Position numbers and translations under genes: made by a program. A stretch of 64,000 nucleotides of DNA, from assembly GCA_020633465.1 (NCBI GenBank), contig JACKDN010000016.1, forward strand, positions 144,724 through 208,723, read 5' to 3'. Shown here in pieces: positions 26,364 through 33,989 of the stretch; position 1 is the stretch's first letter; each line of letters begins with the position of its first letter. Below the pieces are notes generated by a model. The model saw only the letters and a program-made list of their open reading frames with translations, was not told the origin of the DNA and searched no databases. The DNA is from Myxococcales bacterium. GTDB lineage: Bacteria; Myxococcota_A; Bradymonadia; UBA7976; UBA1532.

Positions 26364-26753
26364 TCGAGGCGGCCGGCGCCCGCGTCCATCGATCCGGCGG
26401 GCCTGCGCCGCGACTTCCCGGCGGTCGCGGCGCGGGCGCCTTCGTGCGCTGGGCGCAGACGGTGACGGCCGAGGCCGTCGCGGCCGAGCTGCTGGCCGAG
26501 GTCGCGCGCGCCGCCGAGAAGGAGAAGGCCAAGCGGGCCGAGGCCGGGCGGTTCCGCGCCGAGGCGATGGACGCGCTGATGGACGCGCCGCCCCTCGGGG
26601 GCGACAGCTTCGGCTTCGGCGGCCTGGGCCTCGCCGGCACGGGGGCCGGCGGCGGCGGCGCCGGCCGGGCGCGGGGCGCGCGCGGGTGCGCATGGGCTGA
26701 CCTCGATCCGCGCGCCGAGCTGGATCGGGGGAGGCGCGGCGGCGGGCTGGGCG

Positions 26754-28007
26754 GTGCTGCGGACCGACGCCGACGGCGTCGTCGAGCTGAGCGTGCCGGT
26801 GCCGCGCGCGATGCGCGCCTGGACCGGCGAGGCCCGCGCGATCAGCGCCGACGCGATGGGCGTGGCCACGCGCGCGCTGTCGACCCGGGACGCCGTGCGG
26901 CTGAGCGCGCCGCGCGTCGGGCCGGGCAGCCCGGGTGACACGGTGCAGCTGCGCGTGACGGTGATCAACGGCGCGGCGGCGCCCCTGCGGGCCACGCTGC
27001 AGGCCGGCGACGCGGCGCACCCGGTCGAGGCCGCGCCGGGTGAGGCGGTGACGGTGGATCTCGGCGCGCGGGCGCCCGGCGACGCCGTGGCGCTGCGGCT
27101 GGTGGCCGACGGGCGGGTGCTCGATCGCCTGGACTGGTCGCTGCCCCTGGACTCCGGGCGCCCGGCGCCCGACGGCCGGGTGGTGACCGTGGCCGCCGCG
27201 CCCGGCGGGCGTGCCCGCGGCCTGGCTGGCCCTGCGCCCGGACCCAGGGGCTTCGGCGACGCCCTGCGCGCCGCCGCGGTGGGCGGGCTGCGCTGGCCGC
27301 GCTGGCGGTGGCGCCTGAGGCGCAGCGCCCGGCGCTGCGCGCCTGAGCGCGGGCGGCCCGCGCGGCGCTGCACGCTGCGGCCCGCCGACGCGCGCGCCGA
27401 CGCCGAGCGCCTGCTGTTCCTGGCCGAGGGCCGCGAGCTGCTCGGCGTCCCGCGGGGCGAGCTCGAGCAGGTGGCCGAGGGCCTGCGGGCGCCCGGCGCC
27501 GATCCGGGGGAGCGCGTGCTGGTGGCCTTCGCCCGCGCGGCGGCCGGCCAGAAGGTCGACGCGTCGGCGCTGGCGCGGCTGGAGCGCATCGAGGATCTCC
27601 CCCCGGAGGTGTCGTCGCGCCTCGCGCGCCTGCTGCTGCTCGAGAAGCGGCCGGCGGCCGAGGCGCGGGCGCGCGTGCAGGGAGACGGGCCGCAGGCCAT
27701 CCTGGCGCGCGCGGCGCTGGGGACGTCCACCGACGCGGCCCGGCGCGCGCTGGCGAAGACGCCGCCGCCGCTGCCCGGCGATCCGGCCCTGGCCGACTGG
27801 CTGCGGGCCGCGGCGTCGCGCCCGGGGGACGCGAAGGGCCGGGCGACCGTGCGCGTGGGGGGGGCGGTCGTCGGCACCTGGACCGCGCCCTCGGGGCGTC
27901 GTCCGCGCGGCGCTGCCCTCGAAGGACGCGGCCGTCGAGGTCGACGGCCTGACGCCCTGGTCTGGCGCGGCAACCCCGCGCCCACCGGCAGGCGCCCGCC
28001 CGGCTGA
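26754..28007 (+). CDS. Alpha-2-macroglobulin-like gene, A2M-domain fragment
   Basis: This frame, open from about 26697, carries the A2M domain core: AMRAWTGEARAISADAMG then TRDAVRLSAPRVGPGSPGDT and VQLRVTVING, as in bacterial alpha-2-macroglobulins. The following helical part (27205-27380) is scrambled by further indels, so the thioester region cannot be judged. From 27380 to 27890 it is again coherent (helical LLFLAEGRELLGVPRGELEQ). Confidence 0.55.
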   Translation: MLRTDADGVVELSVPVPRAMRAWTGEARAISADAMGVATRALSTRDAVRLSAPRVGPGSPGDTVQLRVTVINGAAAPLRATLQAGDAAHPVEAAPGEAVTVDLGARAPGDAVALRLVADGRVLDRLDWSLPLDSGRPAPDGRVVTVAAAPGGRARGLAGPAPGPRGFGDALRAAAVGGLRWPRWRWRLRRSARRCAPERGRPARRCTLRPADARADAERLLFLAEGRELLGVPRGELEQVAEGLRAPGADPGERVLVAFARAAAGQKVDASALARLERIEDLPPEVSSRLARLLLLEKRPAAEARARVQGDGPQAILARAALGTSTDAARRALAKTPPPLPGDPALADWLRAAASRPGDAKGRATVRVGGAVVGTWTAPSGRRPRGAALEGRGRRGRRPDALVWRGNPAPTGRRPPG

Positions 28008-30007
28008 TGCGCCTGCCGGGCGGCCTGGACGGCGAGCTGGTGGTGCCTGGCGGCGGCCTGCGCGCCGGCGCCGAGGCCGAGCAGGCGGTGTTCTGCGGCG
28101 GCGCCGAGACGCCGTGCCGCGTGGCGGTGGGCGACGCGCTGGCGTCGCCGGCGGCGCTCGACGCGCCTGGCTTCGTGCCCCCGGCCGGCCTGCCCCGCGC
28201 GCCCACGATGCGCGGCACCGTGCTGCGCGCCGTCGCGCCGGGCCGCTACCGGGTGGGGGGCCTGGTCGACGGGGACGGGGTGGCGCTGCAGCCGGTGCAG
28301 GTCGAGGTGGTCGAAGACGCCGGCACCGCGGGCGTCGCGCCCTGGGCGGCCCTCGATCGCGCGGCGCAGGCCGAGGCGGCCGAGGCGGATCCCACGCCGT
28401 GGCTGCAGCCCTGGCCCGCGGACGCCGACTGGCCGGCCGAGCTGCTGGGCCGCCGCGCCGCGGTGCGCTTCGACCACGCGCTGCGCACCGAGGCGCCGGC
28501 CGCGACGCTGATCGATCGCTTCGAGGCGCTGCGCGAGGCCAACCCGCGCGCGTCGCTGGACTCGGCGCAGATCGCCCACGTGGCGCGCGCGTACCGGGCG
28601 GCCGGCCGACCGGCGCGCGCCGTGGACGTGTGGCGGGCGGGCCTGGGCGGCGCGTTCCTGGCCGAGGCGGGGCGCGTGCGCGAGGTCGAGGAGGTGGCCG
28701 GGCTTCTGCCCTCGCTGCAGGGGCTGCGGCGGGTGGCGCAGCGCTACCCGGCGCTGCCGGCGGTCGAGGAGGCGCTGTTCCACCTGCCTCAGCGCTTGGA
28801 CTCGATGGCCGACGGGCCGCTGCCCGACAGCGTGCGGCGGGCCGGCGTCACCGCGACCGATCTGCGCCTGATGGCGGCCGCGTGGGATCGCGCCTACGTC
28901 GCGCTGTGGCCCGACAGCCCGCGGCGGGGTGAGGCCGCGTTCCACCTCGTGCGGACGCTGCAGTCGCTCGACGCGCACGCCGAGGCCGCGCGGTGGGCCG
29001 ACGCGCTGGCCCGCCAGCTGCCGCAGAGCGCGGTGCTGGACGGCCTGCTGTACCTCGAGGGCCTGTCCCGCCTGCGCCTGCGCCAGGACGAGCGCGCGCT
29101 GGCGCTGTTCCGCCGGGTCGGCACCGAGGACTTCCCGCAGCCGGACGGCTCGACCGCGCCCGCCGCCAGCCGCGACGACGCGCGGTTCGCGCTGGCGCGC
29201 CTGTACGAGGCCAAGGGCGATCTGGACGCCGCGCGCGCCGCGTACGAGGCCGCCGCGTCGACGCACGACGAGGCGGCCGCGGCGGCCGCGGCCCTGAAGA
29301 CCGTGACGCTGAAGCCCGAGCCCTACGTGCAGGTGGCCGACGACGCGCCGCTGAAGCTGCCGGTGACCCTGGCGAACGTCGAGACCGTGCACCTGCGCGC
29401 CTATCGCCTCGACCTGCGCACGGTGTTCCTGCGCGACGGCGGCCTCGACAAGGTGCTGCAGGTGAACGTCTCGGGCGTCAGCCCCACGTGGTCGGGCGCG
29501 GTGAAGGTCGACGCCGATCCCTTCCCGCGCGCGCGTCCGCTGGCGCTGCCGCTCGAGCAGCGGGGCGCCTACCTGGTGCAGCTCGACGCCGGGGGCGCGA
29601 CGGCGGTGGCGCTGGCCGTCCGCAGTGATCTGGCGCTCAACGTGGCCGACGACGGGGCGGCGCTGCGCGTGACGGTGCGCGTGGACGGCCGCCGCGCCGC
29701 CGGCGTCGCGCTGCGCGGCGTCGGCTCGGGCGAGGTCGAGGTGGCGACGACCGACGTCCGCGGCGTCGCCCGCCTCGCCGGCCCCAAGGTGCTGGCCTAC
29801 ACCGACGCCGGCGACGTGGCCTTCAGCCCGCCCCTGCGCGTCGAGGACGAGGCGCCGAGGCCCTCGCGCCGCCGCCCCGCCCGCCCGCGCAAGCAGAAGA
29901 GCAACGTCGAGCAGCGCCTCGAGGAGCAGATGCAGCGCAACCAGGGCCTGTACGAGCAGCGCTTCCAGTTCGGCAACGACGCGGGCATCGAGGCCGAGCT
30001 GCTGTAG
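28007..30007 (+). CDS. Alpha-2-macroglobulin-like gene, intact C-terminal block
   Basis: A 666-residue uninterrupted frame. It holds a short beta region, TPR-like helices (RRGEAAFHLVRTLQSLDAHA), then macroglobulin-like beta domains (VHLRAYRLDLRTVFLRDGG, LPLEQRGAYLVQLDAGGATA, TTDVRGVARLAGPK) and a basic coiled tail (KQKSNVEQRLEEQMQRNQG). No indels are seen here, in contrast to the preceding 4.4 kb. The ATG at 28007 is probably internal to the full-length protein. Confidence 0.65.
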   Translation: MRLPGGLDGELVVPGGGLRAGAEAEQAVFCGGAETPCRVAVGDALASPAALDAPGFVPPAGLPRAPTMRGTVLRAVAPGRYRVGGLVDGDGVALQPVQVEVVEDAGTAGVAPWAALDRAAQAEAAEADPTPWLQPWPADADWPAELLGRRAAVRFDHALRTEAPAATLIDRFEALREANPRASLDSAQIAHVARAYRAAGRPARAVDVWRAGLGGAFLAEAGRVREVEEVAGLLPSLQGLRRVAQRYPALPAVEEALFHLPQRLDSMADGPLPDSVRRAGVTATDLRLMAAAWDRAYVALWPDSPRRGEAAFHLVRTLQSLDAHAEAARWADALARQLPQSAVLDGLLYLEGLSRLRLRQDERALALFRRVGTEDFPQPDGSTAPAASRDDARFALARLYEAKGDLDAARAAYEAAASTHDEAAAAAAALKTVTLKPEPYVQVADDAPLKLPVTLANVETVHLRAYRLDLRTVFLRDGGLDKVLQVNVSGVSPTWSGAVKVDADPFPRARPLALPLEQRGAYLVQLDAGGATAVALAVRSDLALNVADDGAALRVTVRVDGRRAAGVALRGVGSGEVEVATTDVRGVARLAGPKVLAYTDAGDVAFSPPLRVEDEAPRPSRRRPARPRKQKSNVEQRLEEQMQRNQGLYEQRFQFGNDAGIEAELL

Positions 30008-30046
30008 GCGTCTGTTGCACATTCGGGGCACTTCGCGTGCACGCCC

Positions 30047-30129
30047 CCGAAAGCTCGGCTCGGCGTTGCGAAAGCAAGGCGAGACCGCCGGGTGTCGTCA
30101 TGCTGCCGCGCCTCGATCCGAGCTTTCGG
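30047..30129. repeat. 83-bp intergenic element with 12-bp terminal inverted repeats
   Basis: CCGAAAGCTCGG (30047-30058) and its exact reverse complement CCGAGCTTTCGG (30118-30129) enclose 59 bp. Inside is TTGCGAAAGCAA, itself a 4-bp stem with a GAAA loop. It lies in the 181-bp gap between the macroglobulin gene and convergent terC. It may be a miniature repeat, a structured RNA or an elaborate terminator. Confidence 0.4.
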
Positions 30130-30188
30130 TGACGCACCCCGCTCGACCCCTCCATGCGCCACAGGCTCCTGGCCGCCGCGGCTCGTGA

Positions 30189-30932
30189 TCACACCCGGGG
30201 CAGGCGGCTCTGCTTCGCGCGCATGCGCATGTTGAGGATCTCGACCGCCAGCGAGAAGCCCATCGCGCTGTAGATGTAGCCCTTGTTCACGTGCCCGCCG
30301 GTGCCCTCGACGATCAGCATCACGCCGATCAGCACCAGGAAGGCCAGCGCCAGCACCCGGATGCTGGCGTTCTGCTGCACGAAGTCACCGATGGGCCCGG
30401 CGAAGAGCATCATCACCCCCACCGCGATCAGCACGGCGACGACCATCACCGGCACGTGATCGGCCATCCCGACCGCCGTGATCACCGAGTCGAGCGAGAA
30501 GACGATGTCGAGCAGCATGATCTGAAAGACGATCGCGCCGAAGCCCTTCACCTTCGCGCCCTCGGGCGTGACGGTCACCTCGTCGGCCTGCAGCCCGGGG
30601 TGGTTCACGTTCTCGTGGATCTCGGTGGTGGCCTTGTAGATCAGGAACAGGCCACCCAAGGCCAGGATGAGATCCTTGCCGCTCCACGGCTTGACCAGCT
30701 CGAACACCGGCTCGGTCAGCCGCATCACCCAGGCGATGGACAGCAACAACAGGATGCGCGTGCCGAGCGCCGCCAGCAGGCCCAGCCGGCGCGCCCTCAG
30801 CTGCTCGCCCTCGGGCAGCTTGCCGCACAGGATCGTGATGAACACGATGTTGTCGATCCCGAGCACGATCTCCATGGCGGTCAGCACCAGCAGCGAGATC
30901 CACGCCTGGGGGTCGGTCAGCAGTTCCATCAT
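30189..30932 (-). CDS. terC: TerC-family integral membrane protein
   Basis: The 247-residue protein has about seven hydrophobic helices and the TerC signature: MEIVLGIDNIVFI near residue 20 and a second acidic membrane motif QIMLLDIVFSLDSVITAVGM near 140. TerC proteins are linked to tellurite resistance and to metal-ion export or metalation of exoenzymes. Two adjacent ATGs (30932, 30929) follow a GAGGA sequence. It is the last gene of a minus-strand run of four genes. The TerY-type genes lie 20 kb away and are unlikely to share its transcript. Confidence 0.92.
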   Translation of the reverse strand: MMELLTDPQAWISLLVLTAMEIVLGIDNIVFITILCGKLPEGEQLRARRLGLLAALGTRILLLLSIAWVMRLTEPVFELVKPWSGKDLILALGGLFLIYKATTEIHENVNHPGLQADEVTVTPEGAKVKGFGAIVFQIMLLDIVFSLDSVITAVGMADHVPVMVVAVLIAVGVMMLFAGPIGDFVQQNASIRVLALAFLVLIGVMLIVEGTGGHVNKGYIYSAMGFSLAVEILNMRMRAKQSRLPRV

Positions 30933-30956
30933 GTCGGGGATCCTCGGCGGCTCGGC

Positions 30957-31310
30957 TCAGGGGGCGAAGGCGTCCACGATGCGCGGGCGCCGGTCGGCGT
31001 CGACCCCCGCGTCGGGGGGCGCGTCGTCGTCGGCGCGCAGGGCCTCGGCCAGCGCGGCCTCGAGCAGCTCGGGCGCGGGCTCGGCGTCGACGCTGCACAG
31101 CAGGAAGCCGCGCAGGGACTGGCGGAAGGGGAGGGCGGACGGGCACGCGTCGGGGCGCTCGCCGGGGTAGACGCAGAAGGCGGCGTTCTGCACCAGCGCG
31201 CGCACGCCGGGCGCGCAGTCGATCGCCGCGGTCTCGGACAGGTCCGAGCGCGTACAGGCGGCCGCGGCGACGGCGGCGGTGGTGACGATGGCGAGCAGGG
31301 CGCGGAGCAC
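30957..31310 (-). CDS. Small lipoprotein of unknown function
   Basis: I place the start at the GTG 31310, because GGGAGGA lies 5 nt upstream and the product then begins with an ideal lipoprotein signal (LRALLAIVTTAAVAAAAC, lipobox AAAC). The 117-residue protein has four or five Cys after the lipid-anchored one (DCAPG, FCVYPG, ACPSA, LLCSV), suggesting disulfides, and a proline/aspartate-rich end (DDDAPPDAGVDADRRP). I recognise no family. It is separated from terC by 24 nt and from the upstream kinase-like gene by 58 nt, so co-transcription is plausible. Confidence 0.68.
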   Translation of the reverse strand: MLRALLAIVTTAAVAAAACTRSDLSETAAIDCAPGVRALVQNAAFCVYPGERPDACPSALPFRQSLRGFLLCSVDAEPAPELLEAALAEALRADDDAPPDAGVDADRRPRIVDAFAP

Positions 31311-31368
31311 GGATCCTCCCGATCGGAGCCGCATCATCGCCGCGCCCCGGCGCGCGCGCAACCGCGCA

Positions 31369-32205
31369 TCAGGGCCGGTCGGCGGCGGGCGGCGCCACCT
31401 CGATCGGGGTCAGCTCGACGCCCGCCTGCGCCAGCGCGGCGGCCAGGGGCAGCGCCCGCGCGACCCCGCCGACCTCGAGCGCGGCGTCGATGGCTTCGGT
31501 GACCGCCGCCTTGGCCGCCTCGACGGCCACCAGCACCGCGTCGCCGGCCGCGCGCCGCGCCGCCAGGTGCCCCGCGAAGGCGGCCCCGGCGCCGACCAGC
31601 CCCGCGCGGCGGCGGCGATCGGCCCCGAACTCGGTGAAGTCGCGCCCGTCGTAGGCCAGATCGACCGCGTGCCCCTCGAGCGCGCCGCCGGTCAGCACCA
31701 CCCAGGTGACCCCCGCGTCGAACAGCCGCTTGCCCGCCTCGCGCATCCCGGCGAGATCCTCGACCGGCCGCCCCACGAAGCGGCCGGCCTCGTGCGCGTC
31801 GACCACCAGCACCTCGGCGTGCGGCAGCCAGGCGTCGCGGACGGCGTCGAACACGTCGCGCCCGTACCGGGGCTCGCCGTGCGCGTCGCACAGGTCCGGG
31901 TCGACGATCCACGGGCCGTGCGCGCCGAGGGGCTCGGCGACGGCCCAGGCCAGCCGCGCGGCGCCCGGATCACCCAGCAGCACGGCGTCGGCGGGCGCGG
32001 CGCCCAGCGCGCGGCGCAGCGCGTCCAGCACCAGGCGCTCGGGCAGGGCGGTGAGATCGCGCACGGCGGTGGCCACGGGCAGGCCCTGCGCGCCGGCGGC
32101 GGTCAGGCCGGCGAGCGCGGCGGTCAGGCCCGCGTGGCCGGCGGGATCGAGCGCGCCCAGCAGCGGGACGCAGGCGGCGCGGCGGGCGGTGGGGGTCGGC
32201 AGCAC
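31369..32205 (-). CDS. ThiD/PfkB-clan kinase-like protein with altered active site
   Basis: The 278-residue protein follows the hydroxymethylpyrimidine/pyridoxal kinase (ThiD/PdxK) fold: LLGALDPAGHAGL at the start (IAGSDxSGGAG in ThiD), ADAVLLGDP, a central WIVDPDLCDAHG, VLVVDAHEAGRFVG, and VVLTGGALEG. The C-terminal catalytic block, normally GTGC or GAGD, reads VGAGAAFAGH. The anion-hole glycines are present but the catalytic Cys/Asp is Ala. It may be a non-catalytic or divergent kinase. The GTG start follows GAGGTG. It lies 33 nt after the outer-membrane-type gene. Confidence 0.62.
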   Translation of the reverse strand: MLPTPTARRAACVPLLGALDPAGHAGLTAALAGLTAAGAQGLPVATAVRDLTALPERLVLDALRRALGAAPADAVLLGDPGAARLAWAVAEPLGAHGPWIVDPDLCDAHGEPRYGRDVFDAVRDAWLPHAEVLVVDAHEAGRFVGRPVEDLAGMREAGKRLFDAGVTWVVLTGGALEGHAVDLAYDGRDFTEFGADRRRRAGLVGAGAAFAGHLAARRAAGDAVLVAVEAAKAAVTEAIDAALEVGGVARALPLAAALAQAGVELTPIEVAPPAADRP

Positions 32206-32238
32206 GGGACACCTCGGGACGGGAGCGACGCGGCCTCT

Positions 32239-32946
32239 CTACCGGACGCCGCCCGGGGTCGTCCACGGATCGAGGTGCCGATCGGCGTCGTCGTCGCGCC
32301 CGCGCAGCGTGAAGTCGAACACCACGCGCAGCGCGCCGATGACCGTCCACTCGGTGATGCCCTCGAGGTTCACGGCCTCGACGCCGAAGCGCGCGACGAC
32401 CTCGGCGAAGAGGAAGGGATCGAGGTGGTACAGCAGGCCCGGACCGGTCTCGACGCCCGCCGCCCAGCGCACGCCGCTGGCGTCCTCGGGCACCACGCCG
32501 CCCTCGGGATCCACCGGCCGATCCTGCAGCACCACCGGGCCCACCTCGGTGAAGGCGCCCAGGGTCAGGTGGAAGAAGTCGTGGCTGATGAACCGGCGGC
32601 GCGCGGCGAGGCCGAAGTCCACGCGGGTCAGGCGCTCGCCGCCCCCGTCGCCGGCCAGGCTGAAGGCGGCCACGACGTACCCGCCGAGCCCCAGCCGCCC
32701 GTGCCCGTCCACGTAGTACAGGTAACCCACGCCGCCCTTCAGCAGCTCGGTGGGCAGGGTCAGGCGCTCGTCGCCGAGCATGCCCGGGTAGCGCCCCTCG
32801 ACGCCGAACTCGACGGTGACGGCCCCCCACAGGGCGGGCACCCAGAGCAGCGTGGCGGCGCGGTCGATGCGCGCCGCGTCGTCCTGGGCGCGAGCCGACC
32901 AGGGCGGCGCGAGGCAGACGGCGGTGAGGAGGAGGGCGCGCAGCAT
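32239..32946 (-). CDS. Predicted outer-membrane beta-barrel protein
   Basis: Starting at the ATG 32946 gives a proper signal peptide (MLRALLLTAVCLAPPWSARA, then QDD). The 215-residue mature part alternates short hydrophobic and polar residues in likely strands (VGYLYYVDGHGRLGLGGYVV, LGAFTEVGPVVL, GALRVVFDFTLRG), as in small outer-membrane barrels. No conserved domain is recognised. It heads the minus-strand run ending in terC and is divergent from the lipoprotein at 33142, sharing a 195-bp regulatory gap. Confidence 0.65.
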   Translation of the reverse strand: MLRALLLTAVCLAPPWSARAQDDAARIDRAATLLWVPALWGAVTVEFGVEGRYPGMLGDERLTLPTELLKGGVGYLYYVDGHGRLGLGGYVVAAFSLAGDGGGERLTRVDFGLAARRRFISHDFFHLTLGAFTEVGPVVLQDRPVDPEGGVVPEDASGVRWAAGVETGPGLLYHLDPFLFAEVVARFGVEAVNLEGITEWTVIGALRVVFDFTLRGRDDDADRHLDPWTTPGGVR

Positions 32947-33008
32947 GGCCGAGTCGCTGCGACCCTGTCGCACTCGTCGGTCGAAATCAAGCGGCCGCGC
33001 CCGCAGCG

Positions 33009-33037
33009 TTGACCTGTGCGCGCCGATGGCCTAGCGT
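33009..33037 (+). promoter_or_regulatory. Sigma-70-like promoter for the coiled-coil lipoprotein
   Basis: TTGACC (33009-33014), a 17-nt spacer, then TAGCGT (33032-33037, keeping the key T, A and final T). The predicted transcript would have a leader of about 98 nt before the ATG at 33142. Confidence 0.5.
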
Positions 33038-33141
33038 GCCGCGCGATGTGGCCGCAGCGCGCTCCGGCAGTGGGGGCTTGCCGCGCCGACAGGGGGTCGG
33101 CCGGCCGTAGGCGGCACGTTCATGGCTCGAGGAGAGTGTTC

Positions 33142-33927
33142 ATGCGTCGGATCCTGATGCTGATGGCGGTGCTTCTGTCGAGTGGCGCGCTGGTCGCGTG
33201 CGGTGGTTCGCAGAAGAAGGGAGGCGGCAGCGGCAGCGACGATCGGTCGGCCTACGACAAGCTGCAGATGCTGCCCGACGAGCTGGACGCGGAGCTCGCG
33301 TCGGTCACCAAGCCCATCGACGACGTCGACACGATGATCGAGCAGATGGCGGCGATGCCCGAGAAGGCCAAGATGTCCAAGGAGGACTTCGGCGCCCTGA
33401 TCGCCGACACCCTGCAGGGCAAGCCCTTCAAGGCGCCGGCCAACGTCGACGCCAAGGCGGCCGCCGAGCTCGAGACCTTCCTGACCAACCTCAAGGGCTT
33501 CAAGGAGTCGCTGTTCTCGGCGCCCGAGAACGCCGGCGCGCTGGCCAAGAAGGCCGGTGAGACCCTCGTGAAGCTGCCCGCGCTGACCACGCAGGTCGCC
33601 ACCGAGGCCGCCGCCGTGAAGGCCAACCCCTTCGCCTCGAAGGAAGACAAGGCCAAGGCCGCGCAGCAGGAGGCGAAGGCCAAGGACGCCGAGAAGAAGG
33701 CGCAGGCCAAGGTGCAGGAGGTCCAGCAGAAGGTCGGCGGCCTGCCCGCCCGCGCCACCACCGCCATCGGCAAGTTCACCGCCGCCCTCGGCAACCTGGG
33801 CGTGACCGAGGCCGCCCTCGGCGCCGTCAACGACAAGGCCAACGAGACCAAGCAGGCCGTCGAGGACGTCAAGAAGACCGCCGAGGACTCGGTCAAGGGC
33901 GCCGCGGACACCGCGACCCAGCAGTAA
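33142..33927 (+). CDS. Helical (coiled-coil) lipoprotein
   Basis: The ATG at 33142 is preceded by GAGGAGAG. The 261-residue product has a lipoprotein signal (MRRILMLMAVLLSSGALVAC, lipobox LVAC) and a Gly/Ser/Lys linker. The rest is almost wholly alpha-helical and rich in Lys, Ala and Glu (for example AKAAQQEAKAKDAEKKAQAK), probably a coiled coil. No known family is recognised. A hairpin at 33936-33952 may end its transcript before the patatin gene. Confidence 0.78.
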   Translation: MRRILMLMAVLLSSGALVACGGSQKKGGGSGSDDRSAYDKLQMLPDELDAELASVTKPIDDVDTMIEQMAAMPEKAKMSKEDFGALIADTLQGKPFKAPANVDAKAAAELETFLTNLKGFKESLFSAPENAGALAKKAGETLVKLPALTTQVATEAAAVKANPFASKEDKAKAAQQEAKAKDAEKKAQAKVQEVQQKVGGLPARATTAIGKFTAALGNLGVTEAALGAVNDKANETKQAVEDVKKTAEDSVKGAADTATQQ

Positions 33928-33935
33928 CCCTCGCG

Positions 33936-33952
33936 ACCGGGGCGCACCCGGT
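33936..33952 (+). terminator. Candidate terminator after the coiled-coil lipoprotein
   Basis: ACCGGG / CCCGGT forms a perfect 6-bp stem with a GCGCA loop, 8 nt after the stop codon, followed by the pyrimidine run TCTCTCC. The T tract is poor, so strength is uncertain. Confidence 0.45.
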
Positions 33953-33969
33953 TCTCTCCGGGGCCCGGC

Positions 33970-33981
33970 CACTGTACAGTG
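33970..33981. promoter_or_regulatory. 12-bp perfect palindrome upstream of the patatin gene
   Basis: CACTGTACAGTG is a perfect palindrome that ends 8 nt before the ATG at 33990. Its position would suit a repressor operator or a site blocking the ribosome. No transcription factor gene is adjacent. Confidence 0.35.
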
Positions 33982-33989
33982 CCGCGCTG

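Larger units (their letters stand above)
23067..30007 (+). pseudogene. Alpha-2-macroglobulin-like gene broken by many indels
   Basis: One continuous coding signal spans 6.9 kb but changes frame at least thirteen times between about 23,640 and 28,005. My positions are near 23640, 23760, 23905, 23965, 24107, 24222, 24287, 26333, 26387, 26433, 26690, two or more in 27205-27380, 27895 and 27960-28005. Most look like single-base losses in G/C runs. Joined, the frames give roughly 2,300 residues: signal peptide, TPR-like repeats, macroglobulin domains, an A2M domain, a helical region without a visible CxEQ thioester, TPR-like repeats and further macroglobulin-like domains. Codon bias stays normal across breaks, so the damage is recent or a sequencing artefact. 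Intact, it would be a periplasmic protease trap. Confidence 0.75.

Noticed and set aside
30189..30932. TerC considered as part of the TerY-P system
   Set aside because: It is on the opposite strand, about 13 kb before the helicase and 20 kb before terY, with unrelated genes between.
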